From NCBI RefSeq assembly GCF_000621125.1, contig NZ_JHZC01000019.1, positions 1 through 64,000 of the forward strand: DNA of 64,000 nucleotides, written 5' to 3'. The position numbers were made by a program, and so were the translations under genes. The notes under the pieces were generated by a model that was not told the DNA's origin, did not search any database, and saw nothing but the letters and a program-made list of their open reading frames with translations. Every line of letters begins with the position of its first letter. The stretch's first letter is position 1. The stretch is from Maribacter antarcticus DSM 21422. GTDB taxonomy: Bacteria > Bacteroidota > Bacteroidia > Flavobacteriales > Flavobacteriaceae. Shown in pieces: positions 9,304-17,607 of the stretch.

Positions 9304-10599
9304 TTAAAATAAGGAATCCTGTCCCCATAATCGTTGAAATTTCCCTTGTCCGTCGTACATGTCTGCTTGGCGTGCAATATTGAATTTTCGGTCGCGGGGG
9401 TCATTACCAACCCCACTATTGTACATCCAGTTACCCCAATTACTATGCACATCATAATCTAGTAACATACTTTCAAAATAAGCTGCACCTATACGCCAGT
9501 CTTGTTTTAGTTCTTTTGCCCAGAAACTGGCAACGTTTTGACGACCTCGATTGCTCATCCATCCTGTGATGGCCAATTCTTTCATATTTGCATTAACGAA
9601 GGGTTCGTTAGTGTTGCCTCTAATCCATTCTTGTTTAGCTATTTTAGTCGTATGCCAGTCATACTCTTTTTCAAGGATACCACCTATTTTGAAGATGTTG
9701 TTTTGATGTTTAAGGGAAACATATTTAAAGTAATCTCGCCATATAAGTTCAAAGATTAGCCAATAGGTATCTTGGTTTTTTTTGACTTCCTTTTCAAATC
9801 TCCTTACTTCCCAATAAATCGTTCTTGCAGAAATACTGCCATTAGCTAGCCAAGGAGATAATTTTGAGCTGTAGTCACTACCAACTAATCCGTTTCTTGT
9901 TTTTTTATAATAGGCTAGTTTTTTGGTTTCCCAAAAATAATGAGCTATGCGTTTTAGAGCTTCATTTTCGCCACCGTGAAAAGGAAAAGCACTTCTTGAA
10001 TCTGTGTTGAATTCCTCAAGGTTTAATTCTGACAATGTTGGTATTGAGGTGTTCGTTTTTAAAAAATTTTCTTTAGATAGTATTTTATCATTTACGATAC
10101 ACGGCTTGACCGAAACTTCTTTTTCACATTTTTTTCTAAAATTTGTAAAAACTTCTGGAATAGTATTAAAGTTAGGGTAGGGGATGTCTTTTGGGTGAAA
10201 AAGAAATTGGTCAAGCGTTTCTTCAAATGCTATGTTGCTAGGAATATGGGCTTTAACATTAGCTAAAATATTATTTTCATCACGTGTCCACTCTTTTTGA
10301 AGGTATACCCTAGTAATTTGATGTTCTTTAATTAACTGCGGAATATGTGTTCCAGAATCTCCTATGTATATAAACAAAGGAATGTTTAATGCCTTAAGAT
10401 TGGATTCTAATTGGGTAATCGTTTCTATCAGAAATTGGGCTCTAAATTTTTCTGTTTTGTTAAATCCAAATTCATCTTTTTTGAAATAAGTATCATCAAA
10501 ACAGTAGACTCCTATCACCTTTTCTCCAGTTAAAGCTTTAAGAAGTGATGTATTGTCTTGGACCCTGAGGTCATTTCTAAACCAAACTAAGTTATTCAT
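9304..10599 (-). CDS. Cryptochrome DASH / single-strand DNA photolyase
   Basis: 431 residues. It opens with VWFRNDLRVQDN, the photolyase N-terminal antenna-binding domain, and carries the FAD-domain signatures GSISARTIYWEV and MSNRGRQNVASFWAKEL. Its end has NWGNWMYNSGVGNDPRDRKFN, diagnostic of the DASH class. Characterised members repair cyclobutane dimers in single-stranded DNA using FAD and an antenna folate. The protein lacks the long C-terminal extension of plant cryptochromes, as bacterial members do. It lies 55 bp after the DUF2256 gene and ahead of the FeS photolyase on the same strand. Confidence 0.93.
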   Translation of the reverse strand: MNNLVWFRNDLRVQDNTSLLKALTGEKVIGVYCFDDTYFKKDEFGFNKTEKFRAQFLIETITQLESNLKALNIPLFIYIGDSGTHIPQLIKEHQITRVYLQKEWTRDENNILANVKAHIPSNIAFEETLDQFLFHPKDIPYPNFNTIPEVFTNFRKKCEKEVSVKPCIVNDKILSKENFLKTNTSIPTLSELNLEEFNTDSRSAFPFHGGENEALKRIAHYFWETKKLAYYKKTRNGLVGSDYSSKLSPWLANGSISARTIYWEVRRFEKEVKKNQDTYWLIFELIWRDYFKYVSLKHQNNIFKIGGILEKEYDWHTTKIAKQEWIRGNTNEPFVNANMKELAITGWMSNRGRQNVASFWAKELKQDWRIGAAYFESMLLDYDVHSNWGNWMYNSGVGNDPRDRKFNIARQADMYDGQGKFQRLWGQDSLF

Positions 10600-10654
10600 T
10601 ATGCCAATTATCTTTTATTAATTCTGGTTTATCATGCGCAACCAAAGTGACGCT

Positions 10655-10789
10655 CTATTTATTCCTTCTACATTTCTCACTACAGTACTTTACATCCTCC
10701 CAATTTTTTTTCCATTTTTTGCGCCAATTAAAAGCCAACCCACAAACTACACAGATTTTACTGGGAAGGTTTATCTTTTTATGCGCCAT
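10655..10789 (-). CDS. DUF2256 zinc-finger-like small protein
   Basis: A 44-residue gene starting at the ATG at 10789 and ending with TAG at 10655. It carries two cysteine pairs, ICVVC and YCSEKC, with a WRKKWKKNW stretch between them, which is the DUF2256 pattern. Four cysteines in this spacing suggest one zinc site. Family function is unknown, but these proteins are commonly encoded beside cry-DASH or photolyase genes, as here. Its start overlaps the last 11 bases of the flavin reductase gene in another frame, indicating translational coupling, and cry-DASH follows 55 bp later. Confidence 0.85.
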   Translation of the reverse strand: MAHKKINLPSKICVVCGLAFNWRKKWKKNWEDVKYCSEKCRRNK

Positions 10790-11423
10790 CTAAGATAGAT
10801 TTACTTGGTTCATTAGCTGTAGCATATGATAAGCGCTCTACAATTTTAGGAAGTGCATAACCGTCAATGCCAACAGCACTGATAGCATTTGTTTTGTCTA
10901 AATGCACCCAACCGTCTTTAGCGATACTTTCTTCAGGAAGGTAGATATGTTCAATAGCACCGATAATCAACAGGCATCCATTTTCTTTTATTTCATATTC
11001 GTTGATATAACGGCATCCTATTTTAATGGGGCTTTCGGTTACATATGGAGCTTCAAACCCATCTAAATAAGTTTCTGTAAGTCCACTTTTTTTAAATTCA
11101 GAAATACCCTCGTCGTATTTGGCAGACGTATGATGCGCTTGTTTAATAATATTCTGTGATACTTGATTTACAGTAAAAGCCCCAGCAGATTTAAAATTGT
11201 TATAGGTATCTCTTCTTACCGTTAATGGTCTTAGTATAAACCCTAACATAGCAGGAGCACTCCCAATATGTACTACCGAGTTAAAAATGGCCAAATTGGC
11301 TTTTCCTGAAGGTGATATAGTGCCCAAAAGATTACTTGATTTATAACCTGTACAGCTATTTATAAGATTGGCTCTATATCTGTTGGGGAGTTCTTTTAGT
11401 GAAGAAATATTAAAGTGTTTCAA
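10779..11423 (-). CDS. Flavin reductase-like domain protein (FMN-binding split barrel)
   Basis: 214 residues with the flavin reductase/DIM6-NTAB fold: the [15 protein letters not shown] and [14 protein letters not shown] segments near the FMN site, then FTVNQV and the CRYINEYEI strand. Family members bind FMN and often reduce or exchange flavin with NAD(P)H. It is the first gene of the minus-strand operon leading into the DUF2256 protein, cry-DASH and FeS photolyase, all of which (except DUF2256) are flavoproteins or flavin-linked. This hints that it supplies or reduces flavin for them, which is inference from position. The region before 11423 separates it from the divergent kmo gene by about 160 bp. 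Confidence 0.85.
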   Translation of the reverse strand: MKHFNISSLKELPNRYRANLINSCTGYKSSNLLGTISPSGKANLAIFNSVVHIGSAPAMLGFILRPLTVRRDTYNNFKSAGAFTVNQVSQNIIKQAHHTSAKYDEGISEFKKSGLTETYLDGFEAPYVTESPIKIGCRYINEYEIKENGCLLIIGAIEHIYLPEESIAKDGWVHLDKTNAISAVGIDGYALPKIVERLSYATANEPSKSILDGA

Positions 11424-11584
11424 ATGAATTTATTTTGTTCAACAAAAATAAATAAAAGCTAAACAATATATGCGTAAATCAATATCAAATTTTAGAGAAT
11501 ACCCGAGGCTCTTTGGCAACCGTTGTCCGTTAATATTTGTTATTTTTATAAACTAATTGCAATTTGGATTTAAATCCTAAACTC

Positions 11585-12931
11585 ATGCCGCAAATTAAAA
11601 AGAATATTGCCATTATTGGATCCGGTTTAGTCGGTTCCCTACTTGCTATTTATCTGCGCAAATATGGGCATGATATTACGGTGTTTGATAGACGCCCAGA
11701 TATTAGAAATATAAAATTCTCCGGTCGTTCCATTAATTTGGCAATGAGCAATAGAGGTTGGACTGCTTTGAGAGCTGTGGGTATTGAGGAGGAAATAAAG
11801 AAAATAGGTATTCCTCTAGATAAACGAGCTATGCACGTTGTAGGACAGCCAGAATATTATCAGAAGTATGGTAAAGAAGGTGAGGCCATTTGGTCGATTT
11901 CCCGTGGTGTTTTAAATAAAAAAATGATTGACCTAGCAGAGGAAGCAGGCGTAAATTTTCGATTTGACGAAAAAGTATGGGATGTTGATTTACCCGATGC
12001 CAAAATATATACAGGCGAAACCGAAAAAGGCGAATGGACCGAATATAAATATGATATTATTTTTGGTTGCGATGGCGCTTTTTCAAGAGTTCGCCATAAA
12101 ATGCAAAGACGCAGTAGGTTTGATTACTCACAGGATTTTATTGATGTAGGGTATAAAGAACTTACCATACCCGCTAATGCTGATGGAACCCATAAGTTGG
12201 ATAAATACTCTTTTCATATTTGGCCAAGGGGTAAATTTATGCTAATTGCGATGCCCAATTTGGACGGAAGTTTCACCTGTACGCTTTTCATGCCTTTTGA
12301 AGGGGAAGTTTCCTTTGATAACATTAAGACCAAGCCCCAAGCTAAAGCATTTTTCACGAGCTATTTCCCTAATGTTATGCAGGTGATGGATGATTTAATG
12401 GATGATTTCTTTAGAAATCCTACAAGTGCTATGGTAACTATGAAATGCTATCCTTGGACCTATTGGGACAAAGTCGCTTTGGTTGGTGATTCTGCCCATG
12501 CCGTTGTGCCCTTTTATGGACAAGGTATGAATACAGGCTTTGAGGATATTTATGTATTAAACCAGCTAATTGAACAGCACAAAAACGATTGGGAGACCAT
12601 TTTTTCCGAGTACCAACTATCCAGAAAACCCAATGCTGATGCCATTGCCGAGCTAAGCTATCGCAATTTTATGGAAATGAGTAGTAAAACGGCAGATCCG
12701 AATTTTTTACTTCAGAAAAAGATTGAAAAACGCTTTGCCTCCAAATATCCTGAGAAGTGGATTCCCGCCTATAGCAGAGTTACCTTCTCAAACAGACCCT
12801 ATGCAGAAGCTTTGGCGATTGGCGATGCCCAAGAGGAATTGATGCAACAAGTAATGAAGTTGCCAAATATAGAGGCACTTTGGGATAGTGAACATGTAGA
12901 AAAGAAGATGCTTTCCTTACTAGGTGAGTAG
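11585..12931 (+). CDS. kmo: Kynurenine 3-monooxygenase
   Basis: 448 residues from the ATG at 11585; the frame can be extended to a TTG at 11564, but the ATG sits just before the conserved IAIIGSGLVGS FAD-binding start. Further signatures are FSGRSINLAMSNRG, the GCDGAFSRVR motif and LVGDSAHAVVPFYGQGMN, all typical of flavoprotein hydroxylases of the kynurenine 3-hydroxylase type. The enzyme hydroxylates L-kynurenine with NADPH and O2 in tryptophan breakdown toward quinolinate and NAD. No other kynurenine pathway gene is next to it. Its 3' end overlaps the convergent DUF2834 gene by 12 bases. Confidence 0.93.
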   Translation: MPQIKKNIAIIGSGLVGSLLAIYLRKYGHDITVFDRRPDIRNIKFSGRSINLAMSNRGWTALRAVGIEEEIKKIGIPLDKRAMHVVGQPEYYQKYGKEGEAIWSISRGVLNKKMIDLAEEAGVNFRFDEKVWDVDLPDAKIYTGETEKGEWTEYKYDIIFGCDGAFSRVRHKMQRRSRFDYSQDFIDVGYKELTIPANADGTHKLDKYSFHIWPRGKFMLIAMPNLDGSFTCTLFMPFEGEVSFDNIKTKPQAKAFFTSYFPNVMQVMDDLMDDFFRNPTSAMVTMKCYPWTYWDKVALVGDSAHAVVPFYGQGMNTGFEDIYVLNQLIEQHKNDWETIFSEYQLSRKPNADAIAELSYRNFMEMSSKTADPNFLLQKKIEKRFASKYPEKWIPAYSRVTFSNRPYAEALAIGDAQEELMQQVMKLPNIEALWDSEHVEKKMLSLLGE

Positions 12932-13270
12932 GCTATTTGCTCTGAGTTTCCGTTCCCTGAAAAATAAAAAGAGTGGAAAGGTGAAGGCTATTGCAATCAA
13001 AAAGGTAAAAGGAATAAACAGCCACCAATACTTCATTTTAAGTTTACGCCCTTCATAAACCATCCAAATAAGGAAGGTTGTGGCAACCACACTAATATCT
13101 GCACTTACAGATTTTGCCGGAAGCGTAGTTGCTGTTTGCGCCATAAAATTAGTGATGGAGGTATCATCTGTCTGCATGTAAAAGAGTGTATTAAAGTACC
13201 AGGTTACTCCAACTCCAATAATGGCCATCGCAAGAAATACAATTTCTATTATCGTAAATTTAGGTTTCAT
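12920..13270 (-). CDS. DUF2834 small membrane protein
   Basis: 116 residues with three likely membrane segments (about 8-28, 58-73 and 83-105). The VVATTFLIWMVYEGRKLKMKYWW stretch around residues 62-84 matches the DUF2834 pattern of an acidic-basic WEGR motif followed by an aromatic segment. The loop between the first two segments faces outside by the positive-inside rule. Function is unknown. It converges on kmo with a 12-base overlap of the 3' ends. Upstream on the same strand lies a broken GDSL hydrolase gene. Confidence 0.7.
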   Translation of the reverse strand: MKPKFTIIEIVFLAMAIIGVGVTWYFNTLFYMQTDDTSITNFMAQTATTLPAKSVSADISVVATTFLIWMVYEGRKLKMKYWWLFIPFTFLIAIAFTFPLFLFFRERKLRANSLLT

Positions 13271-13300
13271 CTTTTTGTCTCTTATCTGGTTATTTTTTAG

Positions 13301-14093
13301 CTATAGCTGCAAGTCCTTTTTAATTTCAGTTGACTGTAGTATAAAATTGGAAACGTTCTTAGCCCATATTTGGGATGTCGTTTTTGAGGGATGAACACCG
13401 TCACTAAAAGATAGGTAGGTGATATTTTTAGAGTGTAGCGTTCAATAAAATAGGAACAACGATTTACCTATGAATAGTAATAGACCTGTTCAAAATCCGT
13501 TACTATTGTTTTTAATTCCTTTCTAATAATATCCACGAGGCTTCCAATTGTAAATTTTTACCAATGTAGTAAAAGTAAACGCAGGAAATTCCTTAATGGG
13601 AGGTATAGTAATGAATAGGATAGGAACCGTTTCAAACTTCCGTCAGATACTTATAATAAGTGCACGAACATCTTTTTTCCATTTTTTGGGAGAGCGTAAT
13701 TCAAAAGCATCATTGCCTCCTATGGCTATAACAATAAAATCAACTGGTTTTTCTGGAACACCATTTATAATTTTTTCCTGTATCCGTTTTGCGGTGTAGC
13801 CATTTTTTACATACACCTTCCAATTGATGTTAAAATTTAATCTACGTGCCAATTCAGTTGCCAAAGTTGCAGTAAAGCCTTCTTTATGCGTGTTCACGCC
13901 AACCCCTGTGATGGTACTTTCCCCAACAGTAATTATTCTAAGTGTTCTTTTGGGAAGAAACAGAATTTGGCCCATAATTTCTTTTCGCCTCAGGAAGTCT
14001 TAGAACACCAACTTTTATTTTTTTAACTTGAATATCAAGTATTGGCAAAAGCGGAAATGATACAAGTGATCCTAAACTATATGTAACGTTCAT
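13301..14093 (-). pseudogene. SGNH/GDSL hydrolase, broken by several frameshifts
   Basis: All conserved blocks of an SGNH esterase/lipase of about 260 residues can be read in order, but in different frames. The N-terminus from the ATG at 14093 (LGSLVSFPLLPIL, LPEAKRNYG) is followed by a shift near 13975 and then block I TVGESTITGVGV and block III VIAIGGNDAFEL. A stop comes near 13643, then VPILFITIPPIKEFPAF, then another shift to FTIGSLVDIIRKELK. The last is block V FSDGVHPS near 13400, with the native stop at 13301. At least three indels or stops mean no functional enzyme. The catalytic Ser, Asn, Asp and His are still recognisable, so decay looks recent. Confidence 0.85.
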
Positions 14094-14165
14094 AAATTTG
14101 TTTAGACCCCTTCTATTAACTCAAGGGGGTAATGTTTTATTCTATACCAATAGCATTATGGCACA

Positions 14166-14606
14166 TCATTTATTTCCCTTTGTTTTCTTTAGTTCAGATT
14201 TGCGCATGGGCATCCCGTCTATCAAACTAAAAATAACTTCCGGTTGAACATCAAAAGTCCTATTTAGTTTTACCCCTCCATCTTTTCCGACAAGCAGCAC
14301 GCCTTTAAAGCCCTTAGAAATTGAAAGGTGGTGGTATGTGGCGTCAGGTGAAAGTTTACTTTTCGCTCTTTTGTAGACAACTACCTCTTTAGGTGTTAAT
14401 TGGATAATTAAGATTTCTCGATCTTCTAGCGCATCGGCTTGCTTTAAAAATGATTTTAACTGGGAACGCATGGCAGGTGTCTCTATAGTGTCATCCACAA
14501 GAAATACAAGCCGATTCTTCCATTGGTAATCAGTTATATTCTGTCCATACAGCATAGGAGCTATTGTCAGTAGAATAATGGTGCTTATGATTTTTGATAA
14601 ACGCAT
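14166..14606 (-). CDS. DUF4174 secreted protein
   Basis: 146 residues. A signal peptide (residues 1-21, ending MLYGQ) is followed by a small thioredoxin-like DUF4174 domain: YQWKNRLVFLVDD near the start, ALEDREILIIQLT in the middle, and the typical end VLLVGKDGGVKLNRTFD, LIDGMPMRKSE. There is no CxxC pair, so redox activity is unlikely. The function of the family is unknown. It stands alone between the GDSL pseudogene and the terminator of the zinc-ribbon-like gene. Confidence 0.85.
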   Translation of the reverse strand: MRLSKIISTIILLTIAPMLYGQNITDYQWKNRLVFLVDDTIETPAMRSQLKSFLKQADALEDREILIIQLTPKEVVVYKRAKSKLSPDATYHHLSISKGFKGVLLVGKDGGVKLNRTFDVQPEVIFSLIDGMPMRKSELKKTKGNK

Positions 14607-14628
14607 TTATAGCTAAAACTACATAAAA

Positions 14629-14657
14629 AAAGCCATCTATCGGAGATAGACGGCTTT
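14629..14657 (-). terminator. Rho-independent terminator of the nif3 / coiled-coil operon
   Basis: A 13-bp stem with one mismatch (AAAGCCGTCTATC / GATAGATGGCTTT on the minus strand) around a 3-base loop is followed by a run of T. It lies 21 bp past the end of the gene at 14678-15457 and ends the nif3 operon. Confidence 0.85.
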
Positions 14658-14677
14658 CACGTGTGCCTTGGTATTAC

Positions 14678-15457
14678 TTAAAGTTTAGCAAACATTTTAT
14701 GCATTTTTTCAGACTCTTCTTCGGCTAGTGCTGGGTCAACTAAAATCCTACCACTGTGCTCATCTGTAATAATTTTTTTCCTAGATGCGATTTCTACCTG
14801 TACTTGAGGTGGAATTGTAAAGAAGGAGCCTCCGGAAGCACCTCTTTCAATTGGCACCACCGCTAACCCATTCTTTACATTATTTCGGATTCTAGCGTAG
14901 GCCTTTACCAAGCGTTCCTCTATTTTCCCTTGATATTTTAAGGATTCCTCTAATAATGCTTTTTCTTCTTTTTCGGTTTCTGCTAAAATAGCATTTAATT
15001 CACTTTTCTTGTGTTTTAAATGCGCGTCACGTTCAGAAAGCCGCTCTTTAGTCTCAGAAATTACGGTCTTTTTCTGATCAATTTTGGCTTTAAATTCTTT
15101 AATATTTTTCTCAGCTAATTGTATCTCTAACTCTTGAAATTCAAGTTCTTTCGTAATAGAGTTGAATTCTCTACTATTACGAACATTTTTTTGCTGTTCT
15201 GTGTATTTTTTTATTAAGGCTTTAGCTTCTTCAATAAGATTTTTCTTAGCTCCAATTTCAAAATTTATGGTTTCCAAATCAGTTTTAAGCTTATCCATTC
15301 TAGTTTTTAGGCCTAGGACATCATCTGCCAAATCTTCAACTTCCAACGGTAGTTCGCCACGGACATTGCGTATTTCGTCAACTCTAGAGTCGATTAATTG
15401 CAAATCGTACAATGCTCTTAGCTTTGCTTCTACGGACGAATCTTCTTTTTTTGCCAT
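14678..15457 (-). CDS. Coiled-coil protein of the C4 zinc-ribbon family (COG1579), cysteines lost
   Basis: 259 residues. Residues about 20-190 form a long antiparallel coiled coil (EIRNVRGELPLEVEDL, KKYTEQQKNVRNSREF), and the C-terminus has the shape of the family zinc ribbon. In relatives this reads CxxC...IPPQ...CxxCGRIL; here it is GASGGSFFTIPPQ and DEHSGRILV, so all metal-binding cysteines are replaced. The fold is probably kept without zinc. Function is unknown; COG1579 proteins are suspected to act on nucleic acids. It follows nif3 by 2 bp, a common pairing in Bacteroidota, and ends at a strong terminator. Confidence 0.85.
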   Translation of the reverse strand: MAKKEDSSVEAKLRALYDLQLIDSRVDEIRNVRGELPLEVEDLADDVLGLKTRMDKLKTDLETINFEIGAKKNLIEEAKALIKKYTEQQKNVRNSREFNSITKELEFQELEIQLAEKNIKEFKAKIDQKKTVISETKERLSERDAHLKHKKSELNAILAETEKEEKALLEESLKYQGKIEERLVKAYARIRNNVKNGLAVVPIERGASGGSFFTIPPQVQVEIASRKKIITDEHSGRILVDPALAEEESEKMHKMFAKL

Positions 15458-15459
15458 AT

Positions 15460-16554
15460 TTAAAAATACTTGATAGGATTTGTTATACTTTCCGATAAAC
15501 GGATTGCAAAATTAGGAATTTTTTTCGTAAGATAATCAACTAAAAGGGTTTTTGTAAACTGCTCAGTTTCAAAGTGTCCAATATCAGCTATTATCAATTG
15601 TTTTTCTGCTTGGTAAAACTCGTGATATTTTACATCTGCCGTGACAAAAACATCTGCCCCTGCTGCTTTTGCTGCCTCAATAGCAAAAGAACCACTTCCC
15701 CCTAGTACAGCTACTTTTTTTATATCCTTGTTTCTAAGTTCTGAGTGGCGTACCACAGAAGCGTTCATTTTATTTTTTAGATAGATTAGGAAGTCTGTCT
15801 CAGCCATGGCCGGTTCCAACTCTCCTACCATGCCCATACCAATATGCTGGTTGGTGTTTTCTAAAGTCGTAATTTCATAGGCCACCTCTTCGTAAGGGTG
15901 ATGTTTAAATAGCGACTCAAGCACCCTTTTTTCTGAATCCTTTGGAAAAGTAACGCTGATTTGAGCTTCCTTTTCATAATGTAGATAGCCAATGGTACCG
16001 ATGACAGGATTAGCCTTCTCGGTAGCTTTAAAACTTCCGGTGCCTTCTGTACTAAAGCTACAATCACTGTAATTACCAATAGAACCTGCTCCTGCCTCGA
16101 ATAGCGCTCTTTTAAGCTTGTTGCTGTTTGCCAAAGGAACATAGGTAACCAGTTTTTTAATGGTTTTTTTTTGTGGAATTAAGATGCTTGTATTTATGAG
16201 ACCTAGGATATCACATATTTTATGGTTAACACCTGAGATAGCATTATCGAGTGCCGTGTGTATCGCATAAATTGCGATGTCGTACTTTATAGCTTTTACT
16301 ACGGTTCTTTCCACGTAATTTTTGCCAGTGATTTTTTTAAGTCCACTGAAAATAATAGGGTGGAAGCTGACGATGAGGTTACAGTCTTTAGCAATAGCTT
16401 CCTCTATCACGTTTTCTAGGGTGTCCAAGGTTACCAGTATGCCTTTTACCTCCATGCCAGCATCGCCTACTAGCAAACCTACGTTGTCAAAATCCTCTGC
16501 GTAATCTAATGGAGCTAACTCCTCCAAAACTCGAGCTACTGCGTTTACTGTCAT
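15460..16554 (-). CDS. Nif3-like dinuclear metal centre protein
   Basis: 364 residues with the two-part NIF3 (YbgI/YqfO) fold. Metal ligands are visible as SFHPIIF and the following HTALDNA, and near the C-terminus as ADVKYHEF and ADIGHFETEQ. The central insert (about 130-240) matches the longer YqfO-type form with a PII-like domain. These proteins form hexameric rings with two metals per subunit, and their substrate is still uncertain, although databases often call them GTP cyclohydrolase 1 type 2. It is the first gene of a two-gene operon with the coiled-coil protein. A TAnnTTTG box lies 22 bp upstream of the start. Confidence 0.9.
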   Translation of the reverse strand: MTVNAVARVLEELAPLDYAEDFDNVGLLVGDAGMEVKGILVTLDTLENVIEEAIAKDCNLIVSFHPIIFSGLKKITGKNYVERTVVKAIKYDIAIYAIHTALDNAISGVNHKICDILGLINTSILIPQKKTIKKLVTYVPLANSNKLKRALFEAGAGSIGNYSDCSFSTEGTGSFKATEKANPVIGTIGYLHYEKEAQISVTFPKDSEKRVLESLFKHHPYEEVAYEITTLENTNQHIGMGMVGELEPAMAETDFLIYLKNKMNASVVRHSELRNKDIKKVAVLGGSGSFAIEAAKAAGADVFVTADVKYHEFYQAEKQLIIADIGHFETEQFTKTLLVDYLTKKIPNFAIRLSESITNPIKYF

Positions 16555-16576
16555 TTTCCGAAAAATATAAGGTTAT

Positions 16577-16584
16577 CAAAGATA
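16577..16584 (-). promoter_or_regulatory. -7 promoter element (TATCTTTG) of nif3
   Basis: Read on the minus strand, TATCTTTG matches the Bacteroidota -7 consensus TAnnTTTG and ends 22 bp before the nif3 start at 16554. The divergent lpxK start is only 51 bp away; TATAATTTCG at 16591-16600 is a weaker candidate for lpxK. No clear -33 TTG is visible. Confidence 0.5.
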
Positions 16585-16605
16585 AAATATTATAATTTCG
16601 TTCTA

Positions 16606-17607
16606 ATGCAACTGTTAAGAAAACTTCTTTTTCCCATTTCTCTAATCTATGCTTTGGTTGTTTTTGTACGTAATCGCCTATATGATATGGATGTTTTCGG
16701 TTCGACCACTTTTTCTGTAAAAACTATTTGCATTGGAAATTTAAGCGTTGGTGGTACAGGAAAAACCCCAATGACCGAATTATTGGTACGCTCATTAAGT
16801 CCAAGATACAAAATAGCAGTGCTTAGTAGGGGGTACAGAAGAAAGTCATCAGGCTATATTTTAGCTACTGCAACCAGTCAAGTTGCGGATATAGGGGACG
16901 AACCCTTTCAGTTATTTTCTAAGTTTCCGAAAATTACTGTTGCCGTGGATGCAGACAGAAAAAATGGTATTGAGCAATTGCAAAAGGAAATAAAACCAAA
17001 CCTTATTTTATTGGACGATGCTTTTCAACACAGAAAGGTAAGCCCAGATTATGCCATACTGTTAACGACTTATGACAACCTTTATTTTGATGATTGGTAT
17101 CTACCTACCGGAAATTTAAGAGATGTGAAGTACGCCGCTGAAAGAGCTAATTGTATTGTGGTAACGAAGTGTCCTGAATTTCTGGATAAAAACAAGCAAG
17201 AAGCGGTAAAGAAAAGAATAAACCCGAAGGAGCATCAAACCGTCTTGTTTGCTTATTTGTCGTATGGGAATGAGGTGATAGGAATAGAGCGTAGCTTGTC
17301 ATTAAGCGATTTTATAGACAAGGAGGTGAGCTTGGTAACAGGTATCGCGAATCCTAAGCCCTTGGTTTCCTATCTAAAATCGAAAGGGATTGGCTTTGAG
17401 CATCTGGCATATAAAGACCATCACTTTTTTTCTAAAGACGAAGTGGAAGTTCTCAAACGTAAGAAATGTATTTTGACTACGGAAAAAGACTATGTTAGGT
17501 TAAAAGATGATTTGGATAATCTATTCTACCTTCCTGTAGCACACTCATTTTTAGGGGATGGGAAGATGATTTTAGAACAGGAGCTGGAGGCGCTCATGCA
17601 TCGCTAA
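16606..17607 (+). CDS. lpxK: Tetraacyldisaccharide 4'-kinase
   Basis: 333 residues. An N-terminal hydrophobic helix (8-22) anchors the protein to the inner membrane. The P-loop is GNLSVGGTGKTP at about 44-55. Family motifs include LSRGYRRKSSGY, GDEPFQLFSKFP, LLDDAFQHRKVSPD and the TTEKDYVRLK end. It phosphorylates the 4' position of the lipid A precursor, so the organism makes lipid A. It is divergent from nif3 and overlaps the 3' end of the hybrid histidine kinase by 14 bases. No other lpx gene is adjacent. Confidence 0.95.
   Translation: MQLLRKLLFPISLIYALVVFVRNRLYDMDVFGSTTFSVKTICIGNLSVGGTGKTPMTELLVRSLSPRYKIAVLSRGYRRKSSGYILATATSQVADIGDEPFQLFSKFPKITVAVDADRKNGIEQLQKEIKPNLILLDDAFQHRKVSPDYAILLTTYDNLYFDDWYLPTGNLRDVKYAAERANCIVVTKCPEFLDKNKQEAVKKRINPKEHQTVLFAYLSYGNEVIGIERSLSLSDFIDKEVSLVTGIANPKPLVSYLKSKGIGFEHLAYKDHHFFSKDEVEVLKRKKCILTTEKDYVRLKDDLDNLFYLPVAHSFLGDGKMILEQELEALMHR

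Noticed and set aside
9249-9455. 68-codon minus-strand frame overlapping the cry-DASH end
   Set aside because: Out-of-frame reading of the cry-DASH C-terminus; no family pattern.
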